The notes under the pieces: model-generated
Told to the model about the DNA's origin: nothing
Seen by the model: only the letters and a program-made list of their open reading frames with translations
Databases searched by the model: none
In this document: in pieces, positions 31,450 through 46,105 of the stretch
Numbering within the stretch: the stretch's first letter is position 1
Layout of the letters: each line of letters begins with the position of its first letter
Source of the DNA: Tanypteryx hageni
Taxonomy: Eukaryota; Arthropoda; Insecta; Odonata; Petaluridae
Direction: 5' to 3'
Length of the DNA: 64,000 nucleotides
Assembly (NCBI GenBank): GCA_028673005.1
Contig: CM054117.1
Location: 35,170,061 to 35,234,060 of the forward strand
Position numbers and translations under genes: made by a program

Positions 31450-34330
31450 CGAAACCTGTTTTGTGTTACAGAACTTATTATTAATATATCACAACTGCTT
31501 AACTGCGGTGAGATATGTTTTAAATAACTTTTGATTGATTTTTGATTTTACATTTTTTGGGAAAGGAGAGGGGAATAGATCCAAGATTCCGAAAATTAAC
31601 GTGATCTTTCTAAAAAAAACGGCTTTCGGAAACTGCTTTTTAGTTCTTTTTTAGCTTGTTTATTTTAATATAGGTGATGATTTATAATTGGAGAAAGGAT
31701 TTCACTCTGCGTGACTCCGATCTTTACTTTAAATCATGTAATCCAGTTGGAACCTTTTTCTAATAGTCTAAAAGATGTTTTTTGAGAGTTGATTTGAAGT
31801 TTTCCTCGGCTCCTGAATTTCGCAACAAGTCATTTGTGACAGCCAATTACGTTAGTATCTTATATTTGAAAAAGGAAAACAACTATAATGAAAGAACGAA
31901 AAAAATCATGATAGCTCATTAAACTGCAATCATTTTCCACGACGTATTTTTAAACTAAGGAAATGTTTCGGAAATGGGCGTTGAAACTGTCGGCAGTTCG
32001 TGGTATTTCCGTAATTGGTAGAAATTATTCGTTTCTTGATCTCGCTCGAGATTTTCGTCGAATATGCCGGCTTTCTGAGGAAGGTTGCTTATATCTAGGA
32101 GTTCCCATTCACTGTAACATTTCTTAGAAAAGGCCACGGAAATGTGTGTAATAAATACGAATGTTTTTTTCGTCGTAATGACTAATAAGTCGAGGTATGA
32201 ATCGTATATTTATTTGGCTTAAAACCGTTCATTAAAAAACGTTGCTAAAAATAGCTTCTCAACTAAATAAACCTCCACAATTTTCGCTCACGTCATAGTT
32301 TTTAACTTGGAGCTGCAAAAGTATGACACTTGGATATTTGAATTCCTTTACTAAAATTTTATATTAATATACTGAAATATATCTATATAACACATAATGA
32401 TGCTGCCTTAGTTGCAGATCGGCTTTTGACAAGTACGCCCATCCACAAACAAATAGATGGAATTCTCAAACTACATCCCGTGATGTTTATAGTACTCATG
32501 CAGTAAGTTTTCGATGCGTTAAAGATAAGTCCAAATTTCAACTATAAAACCTGTCGTGTCCGTTTAGTTATCGCGAAAATTTTCCGTTTTATTTTTTAAA
32601 CGCCATTTTTCGCGCTAGGAAGATTTGTCTTGGATACGACTCCTTTGCTATCTCTACCCGGAAAAACAAACGTTTGAAGTCATAGAGAATCCATATTTAA
32701 GGAGGCATTTTTTCATTCCTTTTATGATAATGCGTGGCTACGCAATGATTATAGTTATCCTCAGAAGATCTCTGAACGTATGCGCAGAAATGAAAATGTA
32801 TTCGGAGGGAACTTTCCTCTTATCCCATGCTTATTTCCTGAGTTACTTTATCACGATTAATTATAAAATACATGCTCGCTTAGACTTATAAACCTTCCGA
32901 TTTGCGCAATGATATTTTTCAAAATACTATTTCGTCCGAACCAAACCATTTCATTCCTTTGCATCGCTTAGCAATCTCTGATTCTTCCCAGATAGATTCC
33001 TTTATTACCTATATTTAAGTTGATCTCATTAAGGAGATTGAGGGGAAAACATGTCCTCGGAAACAGAAGAGCCGTTTTCTAAAATCTTTGAATCGGTAAA
33101 TTTCTACTGATTCAGTCAAATTGCGACAAATTTATGCAATCATTGCGTGAATGATTGACACGCGCATATATTCAAGAATAAGCACTTCGACATCTAAAGT
33201 TGAAAAGGTATCCCTTAAAAGGTTTCATAATCTTGTTATGGCCATCGGATATACCTAACATGAGTAATTACTTTTTCAGTTCTTGATATCGAAGCGCATA
33301 TTCTTAAATTTGTTTTCAGCCATGAGACGAGCGCGACAATTCTCTAGAGAACAGACGTACATGTTCAAATCGAAAAAATCATGCGACGTTTCAAACAAAA
33401 TTCATAATTAAACTCTTTAATATTTTTCCTAAAATGTATCGGGGGATGACACATTTTACGGCGAAGCAAGGTCCGCGGGCGCTTCGAAAAAAATAAGCGC
33501 GGATAAAATTTGCTCTCAACACGCAGATGGAGAGCATAAAATACCTACTTCCCGTATTTAATTTGGTGAAACCGATTAGTAATGGCAAAATAACTCGGCG
33601 AGAAAGAAATATTTTTTTATGTCTTCCGCCTTAAAACGGATTTTGCTTTCAGGCATTCGAAATTCTCGGAATGGGACCCACGTATTTCGTATTTGCGGAA
33701 GAGAATGGAAAACCTGTAATTAAATTTCTCGTCGGTCTACGGTCGATATTAAGATTATAAAGGTTATTAGCTGCGGATCGGCGGAGAGGGCAGCGATAAG
33801 AGCGTTCCAAACGGCTTAAATGCTTCCTGTCAATCTGTTGCGTTGATTTCGCTGGAAAGAAATGCTCGCGCTCCTTGTCGCTACAGTAGGTTTTACAAGG
33901 ACGACGAGGCGTGACGAATGCGCCGTCGTTTGCTTTGCAGCCACCAAGTATATACCGATAAAAATTCTGTCCATGCTTGATTCATAAGGCGACTTTTTTC
34001 AACCCATTCGTTTAAATGAAATCCTAGTAGTTTACATGGAAATGAAAAAGTTCGGTTCCTTTTCTGCATCTCAGGGATAACCGTAAATATTCTTTCAATT
34101 ATAATGGGATTAATCTATGGGATTCATGAAATAGACCTCTTGAGCATGAATCGGCAGAGTTCGGACCCTTGTTTTTATATATCGAACACTGAACTGTACA
34201 GATGGACCCCTGGAGGAAATTAGGGTCCCTTATATTCACTTTCAATGTCGACTACCAAAATGATTGAATGGAAAGTCAAATAAAATTTCCCAAAAGAATT
34301 GTCGATTGATATTGTCTAATAGTATTATCT
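31450..34330. other. Putative intron 1 sequence
   Basis: Nothing recognised. Confidence 0.45.
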
Positions 34331-34331
34331 A

Positions 34332-34504
34332 CAGCCAAACGCCGATTTAGCCCCACCATCACTGACATTAGCGTCAAAGCGCGGGTGTGGCTATAAATCG
34401 AGGTATGTATGTATATACTTTATCTACGTAATCATAAGATGGAAGTTCTGTTAACAATGATTCATGGGCGGCATACGGGAGGGCGCTAAATCGGACTTTG
34501 ACTG
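34332..34504. mobile_element. MITE T, copy 2 (173 bp)
   Basis: The same family, inverted relative to copy 1. Ends CAGCCAAACGCCGATTTAGC and (complement) CAGTCAAAGTCCGATTTAGC. TA precedes the left end; the right side has CA. Confidence 0.7.
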
Positions 34505-35108
34505 CAATGAAATTGTCTAATAAAATTTCTACAAGAGGATTTTCTATAATAAGTTATAAGAATCTAAACTCAGACCACCCGCTTTACCACTTCATGTCGG
34601 ATGCTATGGATATCAGATTTCATTTCCTGCTGTTTTGAACATTGTTAACATATGATGGAGATGGATGAGGAGTTACGTAAGTGGAGTAGAAAAATATCTC
34701 CAAAACATCCGTTTCATCGAACTTTCGTTCGAATTCCGCACGTTTGACCGAGATAGAAAATAAGCATTTTACGGAGGCAATGCGAACCGAGCTAAAAATC
34801 GCGTGTCACTCTGAGAAAAAATCCACCTAAAGATTCTTCCTTTAGGCTATTTCAGGTTTGTACCTTTTTTGCTATTGATAATACCACATTTCAGAGACCA
34901 GACAAGGTTTTCGGAAGCATTGGCGAGATTTCGGGAAAGCTCGGAAGAGTAAATTACTATATGTACGTGTAGGAAGAGGAAAGGTGAAACGAGAAAAGGG
35001 CGGCAGCCAGGTGTTTTAAGAAGCCCAATGGACACTAAGCGTGCATGGAGGGTCGCTGGGGTAATTGAAGAAGACACGTGGAGAGACGTAACATGAAAAG
35101 CTTTACGG

Positions 35109-35170
35109 CAGAGGCGGATTCATACATGGGATATTAGGGCTTCGGTTCAAGGGCCCCCGAAATGGAAGCT
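35109..35170. mobile_element. Solitary hAT-like left terminus
   Basis: CAGAGGCGGATTCATACATG followed by GGCCCCCGAAATGG-type bases. A CCTCTG-rich string at 35643-35656 could be the other end, but flanking 8-mers do not match. Confidence 0.3.
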
Positions 35171-38100
35171 TATTATACATTTGGCATGTTTGCCTCTCGC
35201 AGTGTTTAGAATTTTAAATCCATAAAAAATATTTAAAATTATTTCCATTTTCCGCTTTACGCAAGGCGATGTAAGCACCAAATAAAGTCCCCTTAAACGA
35301 ACAGCTTTTGCTTTCGCTATTACAATCCTTATTTCATCGGTGCATTTTGCATCTCTTGATTCATTGATATTTATAGTTTAAATACCACCTTAAAAGTGTA
35401 TTCTCTAGATATAGCAACCGTGGGAGTTAAGCGGTTTCTAGTTCCTGAAAAAGGGGCAGAAGAAATCTAGAAAAGACAATCCCACAGCTTTGAATTAACC
35501 TTACGTTCACAGAAAACATATCTGGTAAAATATAAACATTTAAAAAGTAGTATAGACTTGATTTATAACTTAATATATTCTCTCAAGAAACGTACGATAT
35601 AAATCATATCCGGCCCACCCAAGTCCGGCTCGTCACGTTCATTCCTCTGCCTCTGGGCCAAGGAAAAGGAAGTGGCCGAATGCACGATGAATAATGCTAA
35701 TATGCCTACTCTTTAAATTAGTTTGGAGGATTGAAAAGGAGGAGCTGAAAACTTTAATATCCGGAAGAATAGAATAAAATTGAATAAAAATCCTTTTTGG
35801 CGCCGAATTTATCGTTATGCAAGGGCGTAAATGGAAATTTCCATTTTTAAGTCTTGCTATGTTGTAGATTAACGAAACTATGACTATTAAGATGAAGGCT
35901 GTGAGTCACCAGTTAAGTAATAGTGTCAATCTAGTTGCACACACATGTAAATCAATGGACGTTTTATACGGATTCAAAAGAGAGCACTCGCAATCCGCGC
36001 TCGTCCTTATGAAGGAAAATTCGTGGCTGAAATTCCCATAGGTGCTTTTTAAAAGCAATCGACCTGGAAATCTTCAGTTTCAAATCTTGAAGCAAAGTAC
36101 TTTTATAATATATTCACCATTAGTTGTACACTTTGTCTCCGCCCGATAAAAATTTTTAGCATACGAGATAAAATGGATTTGGTATGTTAGGTAGCTCTAA
36201 TGGCTATAAAATGTTATCCGTTGGATTTAGGCCGTGAGGAGAGATCGATAATTCCTTTCAGTTTTACATATACGAAGTATAGATATAAAGTGTTTTGATT
36301 GTGAAAAATTCTACGGTAGTTTATTACTGTCGATTTTCTCAAAATATCGTTTTGCTCAAAAATTGATGAATGGGTTTTGATTAAAACTCCTCCAATATAG
36401 TTGGAGTTAATTTTCACACGTATCTATTTTAAATAGCTGTTACTTACTTAGAATATAGGAGGATGTAAATATTTAGGTACTTCTAGAAGGGCAATAGGAC
36501 TGAAATTGGGCATGATGAACGATTATTGGATAAAACTGAAGGGAAAAATCCTAAATAAAATAAAACATTTTTAAGGTGCTTTCCGACATTTTTTTCATTT
36601 TCACATCTATAAGAAAGGCATGAAAATTTTTAAATTGGTTAAAATTGAGATAGATACTCGGGATAAAAGCGGTTGCATAGCTGAAAGAATGAGGTTTATA
36701 ATTTTTGAAGATAACTTTCAAATCCATGACGAATTGGAGTACAAATTTGTTTATAATTAAAAAGGGACATTAAATTAGTACATTTAATACCCTTTGGTTT
36801 TTAGGATACGGTGCACCCAAAGAAATTCTTCAACAAAATACGAGACAGGGGGCACTTATAGGGCAGGTAAACCAACCAAAAAAACTATAGTCGTGAGTTG
36901 GTGAACTATAAATAGTGTCTATTTTAATTTTTGATAAGCACAAAGTAAAGTTGTATATATACGTATATACTGTAAAATTAATCTTTGATTTCAAAATGCA
37001 GAACACAATTTTGGAAGGGGAGAATAAAATGACAACAAATAATTAATAATTGTTTGTTTTTATTTGGGAAATTTATATTGGAATTTAACATTGGTTCATT
37101 AAATTTAGAACTTTGAGCGAGCATGCATAACAAGTCATCTCACCACGTTTGTTTCTTATTGGTTCATTAATTAAAAACGAACAATATTTATTGTTAAATT
37201 TAAAAATCATTCTCGACTACAGGACATTTATTCGTACCGATAGACATTTCCGAAACAACGGAACGAGGTAATGAAATACGGGACAATCCCGTATATACAG
37301 GACGCCTGGCAACCCTATTTTAATGAGAATTCTTTGAATATATTATAATGTCATTGACGTTACAAGTGCCACGTAAACTTATGATGTCATAGTCCTAAAA
37401 CACGAAATTTCTCTATTATTGAACGAAATAATCGGGAGGATTGAAGTCGGGGTTTCACGAAATTGTGGAAACAGTAATGCCATAAGCTTCTCTTACCAAC
37501 GATGAAAAAAATATACTGACTTCGTACGTATTTCGAGATTTTTTTATCCGGATGCGTACAAAATGGCCCGCATAGTGACGCCACAATCACAACACACTAA
37601 ATATCCTAATTTATCCATAAATTTTAGTGTAACATATAGGCTATTGTCTTAATGATGATTATTGTTATTGTTAATACAGAGCAATCTGACCCCCGAAACG
37701 TGAAATACAAAACCTTTTACTCAATCCGATTGCCAGAGAAATTGGAAATTCCGGATTTTTCGCTGAATTATCAACGGAAAATGAGAAATGTTCTGCGATA
37801 ACTCTTGTAATTTATTATCTCATATGTACGTGTGGCTCAAACTTTGTTGCCTTGGAGATCTTGCTGGGTTAATTAGGAGGTTAGATCTTGGTTTATGGAG
37901 TTTTTTTAAGCGCTGGCAGAATGCAAGCACCGACTACTCGTATTATAAATAGCTGTTTCTTGAATATATATTATATAAAACCAAAAGTACTTTTAGGTGT
38001 GTTACAGGTCAGAAATTTGGCAAGAGGATAGGCCATTGGGTACAATTGACTGGAAAATTCTAAAACTCCAAATATTTTTAACTTTAGAGCAGCTTTCCGA

Positions 38101-39917
38101 TCCCATTTTATCTTTCCCATCTCCATAAGGAAAGCATCAATGCATGGCTTCATTTAATTTCACTTTTAATTAATTTAAAATTGAGATATAGACTCAGGAC
38201 GTAAACAGTTCCGCGGGTGAAAAAACGAAGTTTATTTTTACGAAGTCAAAACTCAAATCCGATCCGGACTAGCGTAAAAAAAAATATCTGCCAAGCATCA
38301 GATTCTCGCCCATTCCACACCAGTATGATGCACGCACGTATGTACATTACGAAATTAATATATAGGATAACAGCATTGTTGCTACAAATAAAACTGCGCT
38401 CAAATGCGTATTAATGTATTCAGGGAAATGACGGAGTGGATTAGAGGCGTGCGGATATGTTTGCGCATCGTCTTTGCGCCGATTTTATTAATGTAAAAAG
38501 TGGTTCTCCTTCTTATAAAGAGACTGGCAACCACGCACCGCGAACTCGGCGTGGGCCATGGGCGGGCCCGAAGCGCTCGGTATTAATAAAAATAATTTTT
38601 CTTTGAAGCTTTATGTAGCAATAAAAGTAAAAATCTCATCAGAGACGTGACTTGAAAGCGAAGGCAAAACTGTACCTTAGATTTTTTTAGCGGTTTGAGT
38701 TCGACCATCGAGAGATAGTTGAACGATAAACTTTCGCGGCGAATTTCTCGTTACAAATGAAGATCGACTCTAGGAAGTACGATATATATATTTACGAGGG
38801 AGAAAATTAATGCGGTTTTGCGAAACTTTCCCGTGTGAATTCTTTTGGAAATGGAGGCCCATTGTCTAAAACGCCGGACGTCTAAAAATTCTTCTGGAAA
38901 TGTACGAAGGTGAAAAACGTTTTTCCTCATTTGATCTATCGCAGCAATCACCGGACGGAATGAAAACATAGTTATTGTTTCAACATTCGCGGTATTATTT
39001 TCTCTTAAAACTGGCCTTTGTGCAGTTTGAATGTCGGATTGAAGCAACAATGAGGAAAAGAAATTAACCTCGATCGATGAGGAAAGGGAAAAAGCGGAAA
39101 AATCATATTTTTCATTAGTAGTAAGCCAAAATTAAGTGGATAACGGACAAAAGTTATTTCGACATCGTTGAAAAAAAGTTTATGATACCGAAATACAAAC
39201 CATTATCAAGCTCGCTAGATCACCTGACTATAAATGCCCCATTTCTGTCGGTAATATTATTTCAATTTATGCTTTAAATGGATCGATTTCATCTCTTGAT
39301 GTTCACTTGTTTGAAAATCACGCAAAACGTAGATTCATAAATGAACGATAGTTTCTGTTAAAATACAAATTCATTTTTTTAAGCAAAATGTGCCAGTGAT
39401 AATTTAAATTAAATTTTAAATGATTCCATTCTCATTTTAAGAGCCAATGAATCATCAGCAATCACTATTTTAAGTCTTCGCGACAAAAACACCAAAAAAA
39501 TCCCGAAAAGAAATTTTTAGCCAAATTTTACTCAGCTAATATTTTACAGCATTTTCGTTATATTTAAGCTTTGGTCTGAGGAGCTCTGCCGTAGTTACGG
39601 AAGCTCCGTTTACGAATGAAGAGCTGGTCGCCATAACCAGTTTCTGTTTCAACCATTGGAGAAAGTCTTTCACTTCTTGCTCGCTACCCTGCGTTTCCAG
39701 TCAGCTTTCATCGTCCCGAGGTGGCGAGATGTACTGACGAAGTTACGAAAGTAGCTGTTCAAGGAAACCGGACGAACAGCTGCAAATTCGAACCATTTTG
39801 CGCTTTTTGCATAAAACGGGTGTTGTTTCCGATTATGGCTTAATTGCGGCGCACAAAAATGTATTCAGATTTATTCTAAAAGGAACCTATTCGATTGTCC
39901 GTTTAGGAGAGTCAGTT
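35171..39917. other. Putative intron 1 sequence
   Basis: No supported feature. A 7-bp stem GCTGTTC/GAACAGC at 39757-39783 is isolated. A GC-richer patch at 38.50-38.59 kb has no ORF. Confidence 0.45.
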
Positions 39918-39925
39918 GTTTAAGC

Positions 39926-41377
39926 CAGTGGTGGTTAACCTTTTATGTAGTACTGTAGAACTACAGTGTGTAGGCGTGCCATGGGTAACGTTGTTCTTAA
40001 TATTACAATTTTTATATGGAAATTTATTTTAATGATAGAAATCGTAGCAGAAATACATATAGGTCATGAGTTTGTTTTTTTATGAGATTCAATGCAGAAA
40101 ACGCTTGCCAATAACTATCATATGTTAAGGCAAATTTACGCCGCAGTCCGAATTCATACAAATTAGTCAAGGTATCGAGTGATCGAAAACAATCTCAGGC
40201 CCCGATATAATGGGGAATGAAGCAATTCCTTGAAACCAATATTCAGTCAGGAATGATTTTTCAATTCTAAACGTTCCATATTCAGATCTGATGGAGAGGG
40301 AAAATGACTTGGTGATTAATGCATCCTTATCGGGTTTTTTTAATGCGCTCATAGTTTCACTTTAGCGTGACTCTGTCTTTGCACTTGCCCAAATTGAAAT
40401 TGTGATGATACCGTAAAGGATAAAGAGCAAAAACTTGGAGGTTAGATTTCTATGCTGCCGCCATTTGTTTTTCTTTAGATTTAATTTTTGAAAAACGTAC
40501 GGGGTCGGATTGGGACCCAATTAAAATTTTTTTTTAATATCTCCGGAGGTGTAAAAGATAGAAAGCTGAAAATCCAACAAGAAAATCGCAACTTATTTTG
40601 AACTTATGACATTTCTTGCGCGGTTTCATTAATTGTTGCCGAAGAAAACAATCTTCGTAGTAACTAAGGTACAAATATCTACCTCAAATGCGTAAATGCG
40701 TTTAATTTACTTTCGTGTGCACACAGAATATAGTAAATGAAATTAAATAAATTATTTACGGCGGAAAAATTATAGTTAATAGGTAAATTTTCCTTTTATT
40801 GGTGCAAAGTGCTTTGTAAGTGAAAGAAAACGCATAATTTACTACGAAGGAATTAACTCCAACGTAAAGATTACGTTACAGTTACCTAAGCGAGGTATGT
40901 TTTAAATAATTTTCGATAGTTTTCTTTATATTTCTCAAAGGTATAAAAGATGGAAAGCTGAGACTTGGAATGCACATTTCCATAGTAATGCCACTTATGT
41001 TTTGAAAACTTTACAGAGTCGGACAGGGAAACTTTCAAAATTTTAATACAAAATTCATAACGTTCTAAAGTTTAAATGTAATTTTGGAAGAATCAATCGT
41101 TCAAAAAGGTATATTTTTACGCAAAATAAATGTTTATTTGGAATAATGGTGCGCAATACGACGCTAACTTAGCTATTAAGCCTCCTTCGTTTAAACGCTA
41201 ACCTCAACTTCGCGTGGTGCCTCTCGTTGTAAAACGAAGCAGCCTTCGGTGACCGAGTATGTGTCGGTATAACCAAATGAGTATGTAGGCGTTATTATTA
41301 TTTTTTTATGCATATAATAATACGCTATTTTTTAATACATAATCCGATAAGGTGACGCCTGCTGTTGGACATCACTG
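39926..41377. mobile_element. Non-autonomous hAT, perfect 8-bp target duplication
   Basis: Starts CAGTGGTGGTTAACC and ends CCAACAGC-like bases then CATCACTG. It is flanked by identical GTTTAAGC at 39918-39925 and 41378-41385. Termini pair over CAGTGRTG only. No transposase was recognised. The interior (40630-40920) includes a diverged direct copy of the sequence at 640-850, with GAAAACAATCTTCGT in both. Confidence 0.82.
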
Positions 41378-41385
41378 GTTTAAGC

Positions 41386-43466
41386 CATTTCCGGACTACG
41401 ATGCCGTGTTTTCCGATATTGTAGTAAATAGAAAATGTAACTTATTCTTTCACTAGTTTATTCCTTTTTTTCATTCGATTCCTTATTAGCTTCTCCAATG
41501 AAGGTTTTTTCTTGTATTTTCGCGATTATTTTTATCTCATTTCCTTTAATCGATAGGTTTAATCAATTAAGTGAGTACTTTTTTCTCATTACACAGCGGG
41601 AAAAAATACGCATCCCAAAAATGATAATCCTATGATTATAGTTGCCATGAATTATCAATTAAAAAGAAAAATATGTCAAAAGAAAGCCATTGGTCGAGAT
41701 TCGTTTTCAGTTAGTTTTGATATCTTTCCGCCGTTTTGCGCAATGACTGCTTGCATTGCGGTAATAATCCTTATGACCTTATGACTTACTAGCTACATGT
41801 GCTTTGAAACATACTGCTTTAAAGTATCCCAAGATATTATAACATTAAAAATAGTAAATGGAATTTTGTTACACTCTCCACTTCGGCTCATGTGTTCTCT
41901 TTGCATATATCCGTGCTCTAAAATTTCTATTTTGTTTCACTGCGTAGACGGCGATCGCCCAAGGGAGTTAGAAAAAAAATACTCGTATTTATTTTTTTGA
42001 TACCACTTAAGGAGCGTCAATAGTGTGCCTAATATAGACTCCCATTTTAATGCGCATAATGACTGCCCTAAGTTGGACGGCGTTAGATGATTCGTAATCC
42101 GTCAAATTTATGGACTGCCATATAAAAACATGTTTGCGCTATTAAAAAAAACCTCCTAGGTTTTTAAATGCGAGTAAAAAATCTCTCCCTTTCTCCTTCT
42201 CCTCACCTCCGACAGAAAAATAGGACCAAGTCCTTCACAGACAGCAATTCAGTTTTTTGTGTCGTCCCTATACTTTCACTCACCTTTCACCGTAACGATA
42301 CGCCCGTTCCAATAGCTATCTTTTAAGGAGCAACATCATCTCGGAGTATACGATCCAACAGGTTTATTCGCCGGAGCGGAAATGATACGCGCCTGTTCTG
42401 ATGTGAGGCATATTCGTTATAGGGCTATCGCATTCTTCTCCCGAAATCCGTTTCCGCGTCTAATAATCATTATATATATAACCGATGGGTATTGGCCCTT
42501 TTGGTCTATTTCGACGCCAGTCCTGCTCCAAAAATGGGCCAGCTTTTGAAAAATGTATTTAAAAAATCAAATGCATAACGGGACCGCTCGAGGTGGGAAG
42601 GTGGCTTCTAACGCTTCATGGAGTCGAATCCTTTTGGTCGGTTCTATCGTCTTTCATCGACTCGGAAGGCTTAATTACCCAGAAATTCGTACCTAAAAAA
42701 CGACCCATTTTAGAAATATTATCTTTATGGGCGATTTATGAAAGTTTTTCTTTTTTTTAGATCGACGGCGGTTTTTCCTGCCAGATATATTATAGGGTAT
42801 TTATATTTTTTCTTTCTACGCTCGGAACAATTGAAAACAACGCCCTACGCGTGATAAAAAAGCGATTCTTCACGCTGTCACTCCCTTTTGTCTTTTGTCG
42901 CGGTTGGCATCCAATGAGACGCCCATTTCGGATACGCCCGCTCTCGAAAATTCCCATTCGCGGCGACAGAGATGAAATGCGGTTGCGTTTGAAACGCAGC
43001 AAGCGACACTGTGGATTTACGAAAATAGAGGTTGCAAACATTGGATTTCTCAACACTGTCTCCCAAAGGCTGTCAAAGAAATATATTTATTTCGATTATG
43101 ATAGTGTAGTTTTAGTGGGGACAGATGGTTAATTTGCATACAAACTCAACGCTTTCACCTTTAAAGCACCCCTGATCTGAGAGGTATACGTACGTTGAGA
43201 ATTAACTCAAATGACGTAATAATATCCCTAGGACACATACTTAGCATTTTAATTGATTAATTGAGAACTTCAGATTTTATTTCTCTTTCTCTGCGAACAC
43301 GACAGTTTATACATTATTCACATAACGGCGAGCCATGTAAAAAAATAAGAGGACATGAATTTTACTATCGGACATTTGCATCCCATGCATTAACAAAACT
43401 TATCTGTTCTACCGTAACTTTGTGGAATTGCATAATTAAAATGAAAGGAAGTAAGAATCACCTTGC
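41386..43466. other. Putative intron 1 sequence
   Basis: Overlapping ORFs of 60-95 codons at 42.79-43.13 kb on both strands show no family motif. Nothing else recognised. Confidence 0.45.
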
Positions 43467-43583
43467 AAAAAATCCCACTTTATTCGTTAGAAACACGGCC
43501 CTCACAGCGATATTTGTACCTGAAGATGACGTTCAACCGTTGAAACCCGGGTCGTGTTTCTAACAAATAAATTGGGATTTTTT
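43467..43583 (+). mobile_element. Inverted repeat around a hammerhead-like core
   Basis: Arms 43467-43497 and 43553-43583 are inverted copies (CGTGTTTCTAAC...GGGATTTTTT). The loop holds CUGAAGA (43520-43526), a weak stem II, GAAA (43542-43545), stem III ACC/GGU and C at 43553. The core differs from the hammerhead consensus (CUGAAGA for CUGAUGA), so cleavage is doubtful. The right arm begins at the predicted cleavage nucleotide. No coding sequence is left. Confidence 0.6.
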
Positions 43584-44150
43584 ACAAAGTGGGTCGTACC
43601 TTTTTTCATATATATTAAGATGTTTTTATGGGGTGTCTATTTTTTATTCAAAATCTTAGTGATTTTTTTACTTTCGGGGCAAACCGGAACCGCAATGTAA
43701 TTCGAGATTTTCTGAGGAGCGTTTTCCGACATCTTCTAGAATACGCCGAATTAAAAACAACTTTTTTTGCATGCAGCCTGCTAACATTATACAGGCCAAA
43801 TTGATGGTGATTTCGTCGATGGAACGCATGACCTGCGAGCAACCCCAATGGAAAATGTCGTTGTGTTGGAGTGACCCTGAAGGTAATATCAGCGATTTAC
43901 ATAAATCGATCACGCTGACTGTTAATTAGGTTTGTTTGGAAACCAATGACAGAAGGTTTTTCAGATACGCATTTCGTATGCTCACAACGAGACCTATGGA
44001 TGTAAAATAATTCTTTGCGTCGTGAGTAGCCATCGCCGGGAAAAAAATCGGGACAACGACTTTTCTGTTGGTTCCGTAACTGAAACAGGACAGTCGCCAT
44101 GCATCAAAATGCCGTGTACGAAACGACGTAGTTGGGCTCATCATATACTC

Positions 44151-44514
44151 TAGGGGTTGGCAACCCTTTCCTCATGGCGGGCCACATTCGCAGTTACGAA
44201 TACTTTGGAGGGCCGCATTGGAAGTGAAGAAAACCTCGGCGGGTAGAATGAGTAAATAAATCAGAAGTTTTCTCGAGTTTCTGAGGTCTCTTTTAAACAA
44301 AAATTCATAATATATAATTATACTATATTATGTACTAAATACTAGCGTGAAAATTTCGCCAGAAAAGGTTTTGAGCCAGTAATTTTTTCCGGAAAAAATA
44401 CGAAATTGCCAGCGTGAAATTTTCCCGATCACTTTTTCATTACAGCTTCGCGGTCCACATAAAGCTCTCGCTGGGGCCGCATGTGGCCCGCGGGCAGCAG
44501 GCTGCCGACACCTG
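44151..44514. mobile_element. hAT MITE, 364 bp
   Basis: The ends TAGGGGTTGGCAACC and (reverse complement of the right end) CAGGTGTCGGCAGCC pair at most positions. Flanks ATATACTC and ATTTACTC agree at 7 of 8. Subterminal GGCGGGCCACATT and GGCCCGCGGGCAGC are typical of hAT termini. No coding capacity. Confidence 0.8.
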
Positions 44515-46105
44515 ATTTACTCCAAGCTGGCGTAATACAGGAAATGAAGTTCGAAATTTCAACTCCATATGGTATAACTTCGTTAAATTAGATATTTGAA
44601 AATATCTTTTGACGCAGTGAGATAACAACACCGAATTCGAATCACGTCGCCGTATCAGAATTCAATGGAAAAAAATCGAAACTCCTTTTGAATCTGCGGA
44701 GACAAGCGCGCCCGACTCGTGCTTGGCAGTTTCCGAGAATTAATCCGACTTGTTCTTCACAACTGACGCGCCCCGTTGCGATGTTACGTCATCGCCAGTG
44801 GTTTTGTCGTGGCCACGACTTACCTCTCCTAAACAGTACCTACTTGGAGAACAGGCGTATGCGGGAGTATCGTGTATGATTTTGTCCAAATTTTCGACAG
44901 CCATTCATTCTATATGTCATCGCATCGAATGAGCAATTCTGTGCCCATTCCTTATTTTGATAAACCTTCAAAAAAAAGCGTGCCCATGAGGGAATGTGAC
45001 GGAGGAGGATCGCAGTTTCCTAACCTTCGGACCTTGACGCCCTCAATGCGTGACGGAGACTTGTGAAACGAATCAGATGGGGTAAACAAAAAAACGCCCA
45101 CCCGTCCACAGAGATATCCCGCGGGCGATAATGCGGGCGAGAACAATAGGCTCGCATGTTTAATAACCCTTTTAGCTTAAAATAATGATGGCCCGCCGCG
45201 TGGGCTAGCTCTGACAGCTAAAAGAGTCCGCGAATATTTTACCGCCTCTTCCATCCGAATTTTCAATTAGTTTTCGTCGGAGCGATTGGTTTGGCCGAGG
45301 TGAAGGAAGAAATTAACGGACATTTCGGCGGAACTTTCTCAGAGTGGTCTCAACCTGACGAATTTGTGTCTATGCACATTAATATGATTCCTTAAATGAT
45401 ATTTTACTCATTCACTTTTTGCGGCGTTTTTTAATTAAGATTTTGCGACAAATGGCTCTAAAAATAATCCTTTTTTTTTGTTTATTTTCGCTGGTTCGTA
45501 TATGTTTTCTACCAATCGTTTGGAAGTTCGAAACTTTGAAATGATATTTTTTTATGTGAGTCGGGAAATTGTTCGTTTTGCTAATTTTTTCTAGAAATAT
45601 CTATAAAACTGCCGTTTAAACTAATGGCATTCTCGTTTGTTCTATTTGTCATGCCGTAATGAGAGAACAAAACTTCTATTTGCGTCTTTATATAGCGATT
45701 TTGAGTACTTTAATGGAATTTGCTTATATAAATTAGTGCTTCTTGTACAACCAATTTTTCTGTAGCTACGTCTCAAAAGACTTTCCCTCGCGTACTTATC
45801 ACCGTATGAAGGAAGAATCGTTTGTCGCAATTGTTGTTAAAGATTTCAAAAGAAGATATTTTCGTATTTTAGGCATTATAAACAGTGAAAAATAATAAAC
45901 TGTTTTATGTACATTTATCACCACGAATGAAATGCTACACAAAGGGTGTGCATACGTAAGGAGGTAAGAGTGTGTAAGGACGTTCCGTGTGATGTGAACC
46001 TGGTATTACATATTGAAAGACAGTTGCGTGCCATACCTCTTCAGGCATCCTCCAGTCCCGAAATTCCCAAGCATCTCTTCGATGCACATACGAGTATATA
46101 TGTTA

